Position numbers and translations under genes: made by a program
The notes under the pieces: generated by a model
What the model saw: the letters and a program-made list of their open reading frames with translations, nothing else
What the model was told of the DNA's origin: nothing
Database searches by the model: none
Shown: positions 55,093 through 63,699 of the stretch, one piece after another
How the letters are laid out: every line of letters starts with the position of its first letter
Position numbering within the stretch: position 1 is the first letter of the stretch
Assembly: GCF_024707105.1 (NCBI RefSeq)
Contig: NZ_JANQAJ010000011.1
Span: 941,488 to 1,005,487, forward strand
Source of the DNA: Devosia ginsengisoli
Lineage (GTDB): Bacteria > Pseudomonadota > Alphaproteobacteria > Rhizobiales > Devosiaceae
DNA length: 64,000 bases
Direction of reading: 5' to 3'

Positions 55093-56301
55093 CTATCCGA
55101 GCGCGCCGGTCACCCCACCGGCCAGTGCCAGCAGCAGCACGACCATCCAGGGCGGCGCCTTCCAGGCCACCAAGGCCACGAAGCCGGCCAGTGCCAGCGC
55201 GAAATCCAGCGGTGTCAGCACCGCGCTGGTCCAGACCGGATCGTAGAGCGCCGCCCCGAGTATCCCCACCACCGCGGCATTAGCGCCGCGCATGCCCGCC
55301 TGGGCCAGCGGCAGCGCCCGCAGCCCGTCCCAGAAGGGTAGCGCGCCCACCAGCAGCAACATGCCCGGCAGGAAGATCGCCACCAGCGCAATACCCGCGC
55401 CGAGCACCCCATTCGGCATCGGCCCGCCCATGGCGCCCAGATAGGCGGCAAAGGTAAAGAGCGGCCCCGGCACGGCCTGCGCCGCCCCATAGCCGGCGAG
55501 AAACGCATCCTTGCTCACCCAGCCGCTGGCCACCGTCTCGGCATCGAGCAGTGGCAGCACCACATGCCCGCCCCCGAACACCAGCGAACCGGCGCGATAG
55601 AAGGCGTCGAACAGGTCCAGCCCATGCGCATTGACCGACGCCGCGAGTATCGGCAGGCCCACCAGCAGCACGGCAAACAGCCCCAGGCACACCAAGCCAA
55701 CCGTCCGGCTCACCGGAAACCGCGTCATCGGCGCCGCCATCCCCGCCCCGTCCCGGCAGAAGACCAGCCCGGCCAGTCCCCCGAGCAGAATCGCCGCCAC
55801 CTGTCCCAGCGATCCGGCCAGCAGAATCGTCACGGCAACCGCCGCCACGGCAATCGTCGCCCTTTGCCGGTCCGGCGTCAGGCTGCGCGCCATGCCCCAC
55901 ACGGCCTGCGCCACTACGGCCACGGCCACCAGTTTCAAGCCATGCAGCACGCCCTGCGCCACCGGCCCATCCAGCATGGCCGCGCCCAGCGCGAAGACCA
56001 CCAGCAAGGCGGCCGATGGCAGGGTGAATGCCGCCCAGGCTGCCAGCGCCCCTAGCGGCCCGGCCCGATAGAGCCCGAGCGCAAACCCGACCTGGCTCGA
56101 TGCTGGTCCGGGCAGGAACTGGCACAAAGCCACCAGGTCGGCATATTCGGCCTCGCCCAGCCAGCGCCGCCGCACCACGATCTCGTCGCGAAAATAACCG
56201 AGATGGGCAATCGGCCCACCGAAGGAGGTCAGTCCGAGCTTGAGGAAAGCGAGAAACACTTCGTCGGCCGTGCCGGTTCTCGCTGCTCTCTCCACGCCCA
56301 C
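55093..56301 (-). CDS. chrA: Chromate transporter, ChrA family (two-domain)
   Basis: About 402 aa with two CHR repeats and ten or more membrane segments. Characteristic motifs: FLKLGLTSFGGPIAHLGYFR, VALCQFLPGPASSQVGFALG and, in the second half, AVPGPLFTFAAYLGAMGG. It exports chromate and perhaps related anions. The start is GTG (56301 or 56295), with no strong ribosome binding site; the frame is open to 56403 over the next gene's end. Confidence 0.88.
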   Translation of the reverse strand: MGVERAARTGTADEVFLAFLKLGLTSFGGPIAHLGYFRDEIVVRRRWLGEAEYADLVALCQFLPGPASSQVGFALGLYRAGPLGALAAWAAFTLPSAALLVVFALGAAMLDGPVAQGVLHGLKLVAVAVVAQAVWGMARSLTPDRQRATIAVAAVAVTILLAGSLGQVAAILLGGLAGLVFCRDGAGMAAPMTRFPVSRTVGLVCLGLFAVLLVGLPILAASVNAHGLDLFDAFYRAGSLVFGGGHVVLPLLDAETVASGWVSKDAFLAGYGAAQAVPGPLFTFAAYLGAMGGPMPNGVLGAGIALVAIFLPGMLLLVGALPFWDGLRALPLAQAGMRGANAAVVGILGAALYDPVWTSAVLTPLDFALALAGFVALVAWKAPPWMVVLLLALAGGVTGALG

Positions 56302-56317
56302 CCCCCAACTCACCGCC

Positions 56318-57133
56318 CTATTTCGGCAGCACGATCTCGGTGTCGCCGATATTCTGGAAGCGTGACGGTATGACGACACCGCCTCCGCCACCGGGATGCC
56401 CACCCGGCGAGGCGCAGAAATCGCGGCGATTGGCCCGGTTCACGAACACCGCCATGCGCCGCAAGGCCTCGTCCACCGCCAGCGACTGCTCATGCGGGGT
56501 TTCCACCAGCAGGTTGTCGAGCGCGTAGTCATAGCTCGAATAGCGATAGTTCAGCGCCCGCACGAACCAGTCGATAAAAGCGTCATTTTCATATTTCCGC
56601 GCCGCCACTTCTTCGCCGAGGCGTGGCGGCAGGTCGTGGCCCAGCCCGCCATAGGCAATGGCGCGTTGCCGGTCGATCTCGATCACCTTGCAGATGGCGA
56701 TAAAGGTCGTCGGCAGCGTGTCGATATCGGCCGTCACATGCCGGCCCACCGTCGCATAGCGCGTGCGCGAGGACTGATACTGGGTGGTCTTGAGCCAGTT
56801 GTAATAGCGCTCGATGGTGAAGCGCTCGTCGCGCGGCCGCACGATGCGGGTGCGCTGCAGTTCCACGGCGCTGTCGAATTGCCAGTCCTTGGCATGAACG
56901 GCCACCAGGAAGCGCCAGACGCGGTCATGCATCTCCTCTTCCTGGTCGGTCTTGTTGAAGCTCGAAACCGGCTCCCGCCTGTTGGCGGCGATAACCTCGC
57001 CGGCGGCAGGCATGGCCGTGTCATGGGTCCAGCTTGGCGCGGCGCGACCGAAATCCCCCACGGGTCGCGCGACGCAGCCGGCCAGCACGGCGGCCAGGGC
57101 CAATGCGCCGGCCAGGCGAGAAAACTTATCCAC
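56318..57133 (-). CDS. Hypothetical lipoprotein
   Basis: 271 aa from GTG 57133. The signal sequence is FSRLAGALALAAVLAGC with a lipobox at C19. The mature part is rich in charged residues and has RVWRFLVAVHAKDWQFD, ERYYNWLKTTQYQSSRTRYA and ALNYRYSSYDYALDNLLVET. No known domain was recognised. Earlier in-frame ATGs (57196, 57331) would bury the lipoprotein signal and are not preferred. Confidence 0.65.
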   Translation of the reverse strand: MDKFSRLAGALALAAVLAGCVARPVGDFGRAAPSWTHDTAMPAAGEVIAANRREPVSSFNKTDQEEEMHDRVWRFLVAVHAKDWQFDSAVELQRTRIVRPRDERFTIERYYNWLKTTQYQSSRTRYATVGRHVTADIDTLPTTFIAICKVIEIDRQRAIAYGGLGHDLPPRLGEEVAARKYENDAFIDWFVRALNYRYSSYDYALDNLLVETPHEQSLAVDEALRRMAVFVNRANRRDFCASPGGHPGGGGGVVIPSRFQNIGDTEIVLPK

Positions 57134-57468
57134 GCTTACGCTTGGGCCGCGTAGGATCGAGCCTGGTGTTTGGCGGCTGCGATGTCCCGCGCTCATAACG
57201 TACCCCGGTGAAAATAAGGATCTGGGCGTTGCCGGGCTTGTCCGCCCCACCTTTTGTGGCTCTTGGCCGCTGATCGAATTTAACGAGCTTTCCCAAGCCG
57301 GCCTCCAGTTCGCTCGCTCCTCCATTCCCATTGGAGGCCACGGTTTTGCGCTGCAAATCAGTCGCGTGACGCCCCTCGCACCGACCCGCTCATAGCCGCA
57401 TTAAGAGATCGTCAAGGTTAACAGTCTGCTAACGAATTCGCGGCAAGAGTGAATGCGCATCGAATGTG
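57134..57468. other. 335-bp divergent intergenic region with a CtrA-like box
   Basis: It separates the divergent lipoprotein and DUF2336 genes. At 57418-57433 TTAACAGTCTGCTAAC fits the CtrA pattern TTAA-N7-TTAAC with one mismatch. No gene and no other clear site was seen in the region. Confidence 0.4.
57418..57433. promoter_or_regulatory. CtrA-like binding site upstream of DUF2336 gene
   Basis: TTAA (57418-57421), seven bases, CTAAC (57429-57433). CtrA is the cell-cycle master regulator of alphaproteobacteria. The site lies about 36 bp before the possible DUF2336 starts. One mismatch and a single occurrence make this a suggestion. Confidence 0.35.
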
Positions 57469-58650
57469 ATGCGATTCCGGATAGACGGTCCTCCAGATAT
57501 GCTTGGTTTTCAGCCTTACGAGACGTTTCAACTGCTCATCGAGACGGGCGGCGTCGACCGTACGAATACCTTGCTGATCGCGGCCTGCGACGCCTATGCG
57601 CGGCGCGGCAAGCCGACCCATCCCGAATTGGAACAGTTCGAAGCCCTGGCCGGGCGGCTCTTCCCCATTGCCGGCCCGCAGGCCCGCGCCAAGGGCGCCG
57701 CCATTCTGGGCCGCGCCGAAATGCTGTCCCCTGCCCTCGAACAACTGGTGGTCGACAATATCGGGGAAGACCTCAACCAGTTCCTTTCCGGCGCCGTCGA
57801 CCTCTCCGAGCCCACCATGCTCGACATCATCGCCCGCTATGACGTACCGGCGGCGGCCACCATCGCGGCCCGCGCCGATCTCTCCAATGTCGTCCTGGCC
57901 AAGCTGTTCCAGATGAATTCGCGCAAGGTTTACCGGGCCTTGGCGTCCAATACCTCGATCGTGCCGCGCGGCGCTTATCTCAGCGCCCTGGCCCGCTCCG
58001 CGCAGATGGACCACATGGTCGCCGAATCGCTGGCCAAGCGCGCCGACTTCGACGCCGCCCTGCTGGCTCCGGCCTTCTTCGACCTTTCCGACATCGACCG
58101 GGTCAAGGTCATCCAGGCTTTCGCCCATCGCGAAACGCCCAAGGCACCGATCAGCAAGACCATCGAGCAGATCACCGTCGCCAATGCCGAGCTGACCAAG
58201 GCGCTGATGAAGCTCTTCTCCGAGAATCGCCGTCCCGAAGTCACCCGCCTGCTGTCCCAGATCAGCGGGCTCGACGAAGTGCGCTGTGGCCAGATCGCGC
58301 ATGACGTTACCGGCGCCTCGCTCTTCGTCATCCTGCGCGCCTTTGGCTGCACCGCCTATGACGGGCTCAAGGTGCTGATCCACGCCACCAGCCACGACAG
58401 CGAGCGCTCCCGCGCTTTGGCCGATTTCGCCACCCTGTTCGGCAATGTCACCCCGGAATCAATGGCTTACCTGATGAGCGCCTGGCGCGGCGAGGTGAAC
58501 CTGCTCGAGCTCAACAAGCCCGAATACAGGCCCTTCGTCGAAGCGGCCCCGCGCCGTGCCCCGGCCAATACGCTGGCTCCGGCCCATAATCCGGTGGTCG
58601 ATCAGGCCATCGAGGCCCTGGCCCGCATCGGCGCCCGTCGCGCGAGCTGA
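57469..58650 (+). CDS. DUF2336 domain protein
   Basis: 393 aa. It has the helical repeat pattern of DUF2336 proteins (LSPALEQLVVDNIGEDLNQF, LAKRADFDAALLAPAFFDLS, TGASLFVILRAFGCTAYDGL). Function is unknown. Starts at 57469 (ATG) or 57499 (ATG, MLGFQPYETF) are both possible. No signal peptide. Confidence 0.78.
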   Translation: MRFRIDGPPDMLGFQPYETFQLLIETGGVDRTNTLLIAACDAYARRGKPTHPELEQFEALAGRLFPIAGPQARAKGAAILGRAEMLSPALEQLVVDNIGEDLNQFLSGAVDLSEPTMLDIIARYDVPAAATIAARADLSNVVLAKLFQMNSRKVYRALASNTSIVPRGAYLSALARSAQMDHMVAESLAKRADFDAALLAPAFFDLSDIDRVKVIQAFAHRETPKAPISKTIEQITVANAELTKALMKLFSENRRPEVTRLLSQISGLDEVRCGQIAHDVTGASLFVILRAFGCTAYDGLKVLIHATSHDSERSRALADFATLFGNVTPESMAYLMSAWRGEVNLLELNKPEYRPFVEAAPRRAPANTLAPAHNPVVDQAIEALARIGARRAS

Positions 58651-58672
58651 ACCTCTACGAGAACAACAGAGA

Positions 58673-58758
58673 CCTCATGGTGAGCTTGTCGAACCACGAG
58701 GTCGAGCGAGTGGAGCTATCCTGCCACGCCCTCATGATTCGACAGGCTCACCATGAGG
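58673..58758. repeat. REP-like inverted repeat, family 1, copy 4
   Basis: The left arm CCTCATGGTGAGCTTGTCGA and the right arm CGACAGGCTCACCATGAGG lie head to head about 30 bp apart. It is in the gap after DUF2336 and before the DUF1491 gene. Confidence 0.85.
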
Positions 58759-58759
58759 A

Positions 58760-59095
58760 CTACTGGATGACCTCGATGCCGAGATCGTCCCCACGCAGGT
58801 CGAGGCTCAGCACCCAGAGATCGGGGTCGAATTTGACCTCCTGGGCGATGCGCTCCGTCACCTTGGGCGGCTCCACGCGATTGAAGCGGCGCTGGAAGAT
58901 TAGGCTCGCATCGTCCTGGCGGCTGGCCATCGGGGCCGGCGTGAACAGCGAACGGGTGCCATCGAGATGATCGACCTCGATGAAAACCTGGCCGGCAATG
59001 GGGTCGCCGCGGCGCGCCACCACGCAAATATTGCCGAGATCGTTGTGGCGGCGAACGAAAACGCCGCACCACAAATCGCTGCGCAAGGCCCTCAT
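58760..59095 (-). CDS. DUF1491 family protein
   Basis: 111 aa. Conserved DUF1491 pattern: LRSDLWCGVFVRRHNDLGNI, VFIEVDHLDGTRSLFTPAPM, LIFQRRFNRVEPPKVTERIA and VKFDPDLWVLSLDLRGDDLG. Small cytoplasmic protein, function unknown. It lies just upstream of the convergent REP repeat. Confidence 0.85.
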   Translation of the reverse strand: MRALRSDLWCGVFVRRHNDLGNICVVARRGDPIAGQVFIEVDHLDGTRSLFTPAPMASRQDDASLIFQRRFNRVEPPKVTERIAQEVKFDPDLWVLSLDLRGDDLGIEVIQ

Positions 59096-59133
59096 GCAAG
59101 GGCCGGTAAGATCATGCTGTTCATGCGACCAGC

Positions 59134-60237
59134 TTAGATCGCCGCCCCGGCCTGCCGCAACAGGCCGACCAGATCGGGGTTCACCTGCCCGGTCACCCGA
59201 TAGCTGTGGAAGTTCTCGAATTCGCGGATGGCCTTGGCCGTGGCGTCGCCCGGATGGCCATCGATCGAACCATGGTAGAAACCGAGGCTCGCCAGTCCCG
59301 TCTGGATCTGGCTGACCAGTTGCACATTATTGGCCGGCGCCACCGCTGCGGGCGGAGCCATGGGTTCGAGCGAAGCCACCTGCACCGGTGCCGGCATCTG
59401 CTGGGCCTGGGGCGCCGCCACCAGCGGCAGGGCCGGAATCGGCTTGACCGCAGGAGCGGCCGGCGGCGTACGGCCACCGTCGACGGCGGCCACGATGGAA
59501 TCAATGGTCTGAGCCGCAGCATTGCCGATCGTATCGACCGCCTGGTCCACCGGCGACAAATCCGGCAGGCGCGCTACGACGCGGTCAGGCTGCGCCACCG
59601 GCTGCGGCTGGGTAACCTGCGGCGCAGGCTGCACGACAACCGCCTGCTGCACCGCCGGCGCCGGCTGGGCCACCGGCACCAGGCCCGCCGTATCGGCGCG
59701 CAGAATCGCGTCGATCACGTCACGCGTCATCGCGCCGGTCGGCGTCATTCCGTTGCGCTCCTCGAAGGCGCGAATCGCATTGGCCGTCATCGGCCCGTAG
59801 AAACCATCGACCGTGCCGTTGAAGAGGCCGAGTTCGGTCAGCTTCTTCTGCACGGCAAAGGCGTCGCTATTGCCGACGGGCGCAGCGGGAATCACCGGCG
59901 CGGGGGCCGCGACACTGCCGGTGGTTTCCTGCGTCACCGGCGTGGTGACGACGGCCGTTTCGCGTACCGGCGCGGGCATGGGCTCGGGCGCGGCGGCCGG
60001 CTCGGCCACCGGCACATCCATGGCCGGCGCGAAGAAGGGCGCGGGGTGCCGTGCGGTCTGGAAATAGAGGGCGTTGCTCGCCGCCAGCGCGGTCAGGGTG
60101 ACCAGCGCCAGCATGCCCGTCGAGGCCAGTGGCGCCCGCATGTAGCGGGACATGGTCCACAGGCCGGCGCGGCCCAGCGAGGTTGCAACAGCGGTGCCCG
60201 CCAGCAAAGGCAGGCGGGTGAAAGTGGTTGCCGTCAT
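59134..60237 (-). CDS. Peptidoglycan-binding protein with two PG_binding_1-like domains
   Basis: About 367 aa from ATG 60237. An N-terminal membrane helix (MLALVTLTALAASNALYF) is followed by a first PG-binding domain (VQKKLTELGLFNGTVDGFYG, near 135), a Pro/Gln/Val-rich linker, and a second PG-binding domain (IQTGLASLGFYHGSIDGHPG, near 320). ATG 60237 overlaps the histidine kinase stop as ATGA, so it is translated with the kinase. A longer start at 60264 exists. Confidence 0.72.
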   Translation of the reverse strand: MTATTFTRLPLLAGTAVATSLGRAGLWTMSRYMRAPLASTGMLALVTLTALAASNALYFQTARHPAPFFAPAMDVPVAEPAAAPEPMPAPVRETAVVTTPVTQETTGSVAAPAPVIPAAPVGNSDAFAVQKKLTELGLFNGTVDGFYGPMTANAIRAFEERNGMTPTGAMTRDVIDAILRADTAGLVPVAQPAPAVQQAVVVQPAPQVTQPQPVAQPDRVVARLPDLSPVDQAVDTIGNAAAQTIDSIVAAVDGGRTPPAAPAVKPIPALPLVAAPQAQQMPAPVQVASLEPMAPPAAVAPANNVQLVSQIQTGLASLGFYHGSIDGHPGDATAKAIREFENFHSYRVTGQVNPDLVGLLRQAGAAI

Positions 60238-62051
60238 TGCGCTTTTCTTTTTTCGTCTTGCCATGAATGAACAGGAGCGGCGGCTGGCTCTTTGCGGAGA
60301 GGAGTGACGATGGCAGTTTCGTCGGTCTTTATTGCCGGACCGTTTATAGGCAGCAAAACAGTGACCGTTGTCCCCGCCCCAATTTCGGACATGGCCCGCA
60401 AAGTGCCCTCATGCAGGTCGACCAGGCCCTTGACGATGGAGAGGCCAAGCCCCGTCCCCTCATAACGGCGCGACAATCCGTCCTGCACCTGGAAGAAGGG
60501 CTCACCGATTCGGGTCAGCGCTTCGGGCGCCATGCCGACGCCATGGTCGCTGACCGACAGGTTGAGGCTCTGGCCCTGCCGCTTGAGGCTGATCGTCACC
60601 CTGCCCCCGGGATGGCTGAACTTGATGGCATTGGACAGCAGGTTGAGCAGGATCTGCCGGCAGGCGCGCTCATCCGCAACCAGCGGGGGCAGCGGGCTGG
60701 CAATATCGGTCACCAGCGTCACCTGGTGCTTGGCCGCCATGGCCTCGACCATGCTGAGGCAGGGCTCGATCATGTCTTCGACCACAAAAGGTTCGGTCTG
60801 CAATTCGAACTTGCCGGCCTCGATCTTGGACATGTCGAGCAGCATGCGCACCACTTCGAGCAGGTGCTTGCCGCTCTGGTGAATCAGGCCCGCATATTCA
60901 CGATGCGTGGTCGACAGCTCCCCGCCGATGCCGCTGCTCATCATTTCCGAGAAGCCAACCACGGCATTGAGCGGCGTGCGCAATTCATGCCCGATCGTGG
61001 CGAGGAAACGCGACTTGGCCTCCGACGCTTCCTCGGCGGTGCGGCGCGCCTCGGCCATGGCCAGTTCATTGTCCTTGCGGCTGGTAATGTCGCGGAACAA
61101 AGCCACGACTTCATGCCGCAACCCGGCATTGTCGGCGTCCTGCACCGGCGAAAAGCTGATTTCGACCCAGATGAAGCGGGGCACGCTGGTCATGGCGCGC
61201 GGATCGTCCTGGCGCATCCGCACTTCGATCACCCGAGACTTGCCGCCCTGGTTGGCGTCGGCAAAGGCGGTGAGATAGGCGGGGCGATCCAGCACATGCA
61301 GCCGCTCGCCCAGCCCACCGCCCGACAATTCATAGCGGCGGCAGCCGAAAAGCTGCTCGGACGAGCGCGAAGCCAGCAGGATTTCGCCATCGCTGGAAAA
61401 GCGGATCACGCCATCCTGCACATGCTCGATCAGGTGCCGATAGGCGGTCATCTGCGCCTTGTCATAGACCTCATAGGCCGCGTTGATACGGTTGGCGGTA
61501 TGCGCGATGATCGCGACACTGGTTACGAAGGCGACGATGGCGGTGGCCATCAACGCCCCTGCTCCAACCGGAATCGCCGGCATTGCAAAAGCCGCGCCGA
61601 TCCCGGCCAGCCCCACCACGCCGGCCAGCAGGGCCCAGCTCTGGTGCCGCAGGGGTTTGCGCCCCACCAGCGAGGCCAGGATTGGCGCCATGACGGCAAT
61701 GGCCAAGCCCGCATCGCCCAGGCGCGGATCGGCCAGGGTCAGCATGCAGCCGAGCGCCAGCAGGATGCAGACCTGTCCGGCCGCCGCTTCTTCGAACAGC
61801 CGGCGCTGATGCAGAGCCAGCGTAATCATGCCGCCGGCAAGGCCGAGCACGGCGACGGCAAAGGGGAAAGCAGTGCCCGTCACCAGCCCATAGACCGCAA
61901 AGGGCATGGCCAGGGCGCTGAACAGAATCAGGATGCGGGCATTGTTGGCCAGCGTCTTGCGGCGCAGCATTTCCGGGCGGTGGCCGGTGCCGGCAACGGC
62001 CAGGGACATCTCTTTGCTTGCGCCGAAAGAGAACAGGCTACGCATACGCAT
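60234..62051 (-). CDS. PAS-containing sensor histidine kinase (DivJ/PleC-like)
   Basis: 605 aa. At least six membrane segments between residues 35 and 190 (ILILFSALAMPFAVYGLVTG, ALLAGVVGLAGIGAAFAMPA), a PAS domain (HLIEHVQDGVIRFSSDGEIL), then HisKA (SRFLATIGHELRTPLNAVVG, FSEMMSSGI) and HATPase (NLLSNAIKFSHPGG, VSDHGVGMAPEAL, EGTGLGLSIVKGLVDLHEG). The histidine box with GFSEMMSSGIGGEL resembles the cell-cycle kinases DivJ/PleC/PdhS. It is co-translated with a peptidoglycan-binding protein, which hints at a link between polarity or division signals and the cell wall. Confidence 0.82.
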   Translation of the reverse strand: MRMRSLFSFGASKEMSLAVAGTGHRPEMLRRKTLANNARILILFSALAMPFAVYGLVTGTAFPFAVAVLGLAGGMITLALHQRRLFEEAAAGQVCILLALGCMLTLADPRLGDAGLAIAVMAPILASLVGRKPLRHQSWALLAGVVGLAGIGAAFAMPAIPVGAGALMATAIVAFVTSVAIIAHTANRINAAYEVYDKAQMTAYRHLIEHVQDGVIRFSSDGEILLASRSSEQLFGCRRYELSGGGLGERLHVLDRPAYLTAFADANQGGKSRVIEVRMRQDDPRAMTSVPRFIWVEISFSPVQDADNAGLRHEVVALFRDITSRKDNELAMAEARRTAEEASEAKSRFLATIGHELRTPLNAVVGFSEMMSSGIGGELSTTHREYAGLIHQSGKHLLEVVRMLLDMSKIEAGKFELQTEPFVVEDMIEPCLSMVEAMAAKHQVTLVTDIASPLPPLVADERACRQILLNLLSNAIKFSHPGGRVTISLKRQGQSLNLSVSDHGVGMAPEALTRIGEPFFQVQDGLSRRYEGTGLGLSIVKGLVDLHEGTLRAMSEIGAGTTVTVLLPINGPAIKTDETAIVTPLRKEPAAAPVHSWQDEKRKAQ

Positions 62052-62364
62052 TACTCACTATCACGACGCCAGCAGTCATGGATGCCGGAGGCACCAGTTA
62101 CGCCTGAATGGCTCAGGTCTCGTTGCCGCTACCCTGCGGACCAAGAGCTAAAGGCCAGCTTAAATCCTGTCGCCCGCAGAGACTTCCATGCGTCCCGGCG
62201 CGGTCCTTTCTTGGGTTAGCGTAAACAAGCCGTTGCCCTCTACCGAAACGATCGGGCGCATTTGTCTAAAATTTTATCGAAATGTCCCAGCGGCGCTTAA
62301 GACGGCCGCTCTAATGTCGGTGATGCAGGCCGCAAAGGTCCTGCCAAAGCCTTGGAAAGAAGCA
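62052..62364. other. 313-bp divergent intergenic region, no gene recognised
   Basis: It separates the divergent histidine kinase and DUF5330-like genes. Open frames cross it but read as unstructured R/P-rich sequence. An AT-rich patch (AAAATTTTATCG near 62270) may be promoter. Confidence 0.45.
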
Positions 62365-62658
62365 ATGTTTCTGGTCGTTCGTTCCGTTTTCTGGCTGACG
62401 GTCGCCTATATGGTGATCAAGCCCGGTGTCGACTTCGTCGATGCCCAGGCCATGTCCGCACAGGCCATGGCGGCGGGCCAGCAGGTCATTGCCGAACAGA
62501 TCCAGGCTATCGAATGCGACAGTTTCCAATGCGCCGGCGGCAAGGCCGTCATTGCCGCGGCGCTGCAGTCTTCCCCGTCCGTCGGTACACCCATGCATGA
62601 GTCTCCGACGATTGGTCCGGCCCCCATGCCCCGGCCTCGGCCGGACTGGGCGGGTTAA
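62365..62658 (+). CDS. DUF5330-like small membrane-anchored protein
   Basis: 97 aa from ATG 62365 (GGAAAGAAG upstream). An N-terminal membrane helix (FLVVRSVFWLTVAYMVIKPG) and a short periplasmic tail with two cysteines (ECDSFQCAGG) resemble DUF5330 proteins of Rhizobiales. The tail ends in proline-rich PAPMPRPRPDW. Function unknown. The frame is open upstream to 62188, but that part lacks conservation. Confidence 0.6.
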   Translation: MFLVVRSVFWLTVAYMVIKPGVDFVDAQAMSAQAMAAGQQVIAEQIQAIECDSFQCAGGKAVIAAALQSSPSVGTPMHESPTIGPAPMPRPRPDWAG

Positions 62659-62740
62659 CGGGAGCCACCAGGCCCCGACAGTAGACCCCAGGGCTCGCGT
62701 CACTTCCCCAAGCGACGCACTCCAGCGACCCCTGGCCTTG

Positions 62741-62775
62741 GCCCCAAGCACGCTGCCCCGTGCTTGGGGCTTTTT
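62741..62775 (+). terminator. Rho-independent terminator
   Basis: GCCCCAAGCACG (62741-62752), six-base loop, CGTGCTTGGGGC (62759-62770), then TTTTT (62771-62775). It ends the DUF5330-like transcript, about 80 bases after its stop. Confidence 0.85.
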
Positions 62776-62981
62776 CCTGCCCAAACACCATTGCCTTGCT
62801 ATCGGCAGCAGGTGCGCCTATATGTTGTCCATACGTTTGAGCTACATGGCTATCTGATCCCGGCTCGCCGGTTTGGTCATACCCCCCTGTTTTTGAGAGC
62901 GTTTAGCCCTGCCCGACATGTGTCCGGCAGCAATGATGCTATCTGGCCTTTGGCCGGGGCACGACCTGAGAGATTAAAGCC

Positions 62982-63191
62982 ATGATTACCGGCACCGTAA
63001 AATTCTTCAATTCCACCAAGGGCTTCGGCTTCATTTCGCCCGAAGACGGCAGCAAGGACGCTTTTGTCCATGTGTCGGCCGTCGAACGTTCCGGCCTTGC
63101 CGGGCTCTATGAAGGTGACAAGGTCACCTATGAGCTCGAGAATGGCCGTGACGGCAAGATTTCGGCGACGAACCTGACGCTCGTAAAGTAA
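62982..63191 (+). CDS. cspA: Cold-shock protein (CspA family)
   Basis: 69 aa, single cold-shock domain. RNP1 is KGFGFISPEDG and RNP2 is DAFVHVSAVE. It is an RNA chaperone in the cytoplasm. A leader of about 200 bases lies between the terminator and the ATG, as often seen for cold-shock genes; its structure was not worked out. Confidence 0.93.
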   Translation: MITGTVKFFNSTKGFGFISPEDGSKDAFVHVSAVERSGLAGLYEGDKVTYELENGRDGKISATNLTLVK

Positions 63192-63198
63192 GACTGCT

Positions 63199-63221
63199 CC
63201 GAGCCCCCACCGGGGGCTCGG
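63199..63221 (+). terminator. GC-rich hairpin after cspA
   Basis: CCGAGCCCCC, three-base loop, GGGGGCTCGG. No T-run follows, so it may be a partial terminator or an mRNA-stabilising stem between cspA and the next gene. Confidence 0.5.
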
Positions 63222-63289
63222 ATGCCGCCTCCGGCATTGCCGGGGCATAGACAAGGCCCTGCGGCTTGGCCCGGGCCATAGAGACAATA

Positions 63290-63628
63290 ATGACATTTCA
63301 AGACTACCACGCTCGCGCCGAGCTTTATCTCGGCAGCGACCGGCACGCTGCTATCGAGCAGGGTGGCCGATCCTTTGCCACTGCCGCCCAGGCCATCCGT
63401 TTCGCCCTCGAAGAGGCCGCGCCGGTGAGCCTGCATGGCGCCATGCTCAAGGTCGGCGGCACGACATTCGGCCGCGACGACCTCGTCGCCCTTTACCACA
63501 GCCCCGCCTTTCCTCTGCCGCGCAAGCGCGACAGCAAGCGGGAACGGCTTCGCCGCACGCGCCACTATCGTGGCAACACCTATGCACCGGCGCATGCCGC
63601 AGCGGGGCAGCAGGCCGCCATGGCCTGA
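63290..63628 (+). CDS. Small hypothetical protein downstream of cspA
   Basis: 112 aa from ATG 63290. The N-terminal part is AELYLGSDRHAAIEQGGRSF, the C-terminus is strongly basic (RKRDSKRERLRRTRHYRGN). No domain was recognised. Position after cspA suggests a nucleic-acid-related role, but there is no direct evidence. An in-frame TTG at 63266 is less likely. Confidence 0.65.
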   Translation: MTFQDYHARAELYLGSDRHAAIEQGGRSFATAAQAIRFALEEAAPVSLHGAMLKVGGTTFGRDDLVALYHSPAFPLPRKRDSKRERLRRTRHYRGNTYAPAHAAAGQQAAMA

Positions 63629-63699
63629 CCCGAATTCCTCCGGAGCCGCCGGCAAGGCGGCTCTGGTAATGGCGCGCGGCTTTGACTAGATAATCGGCC

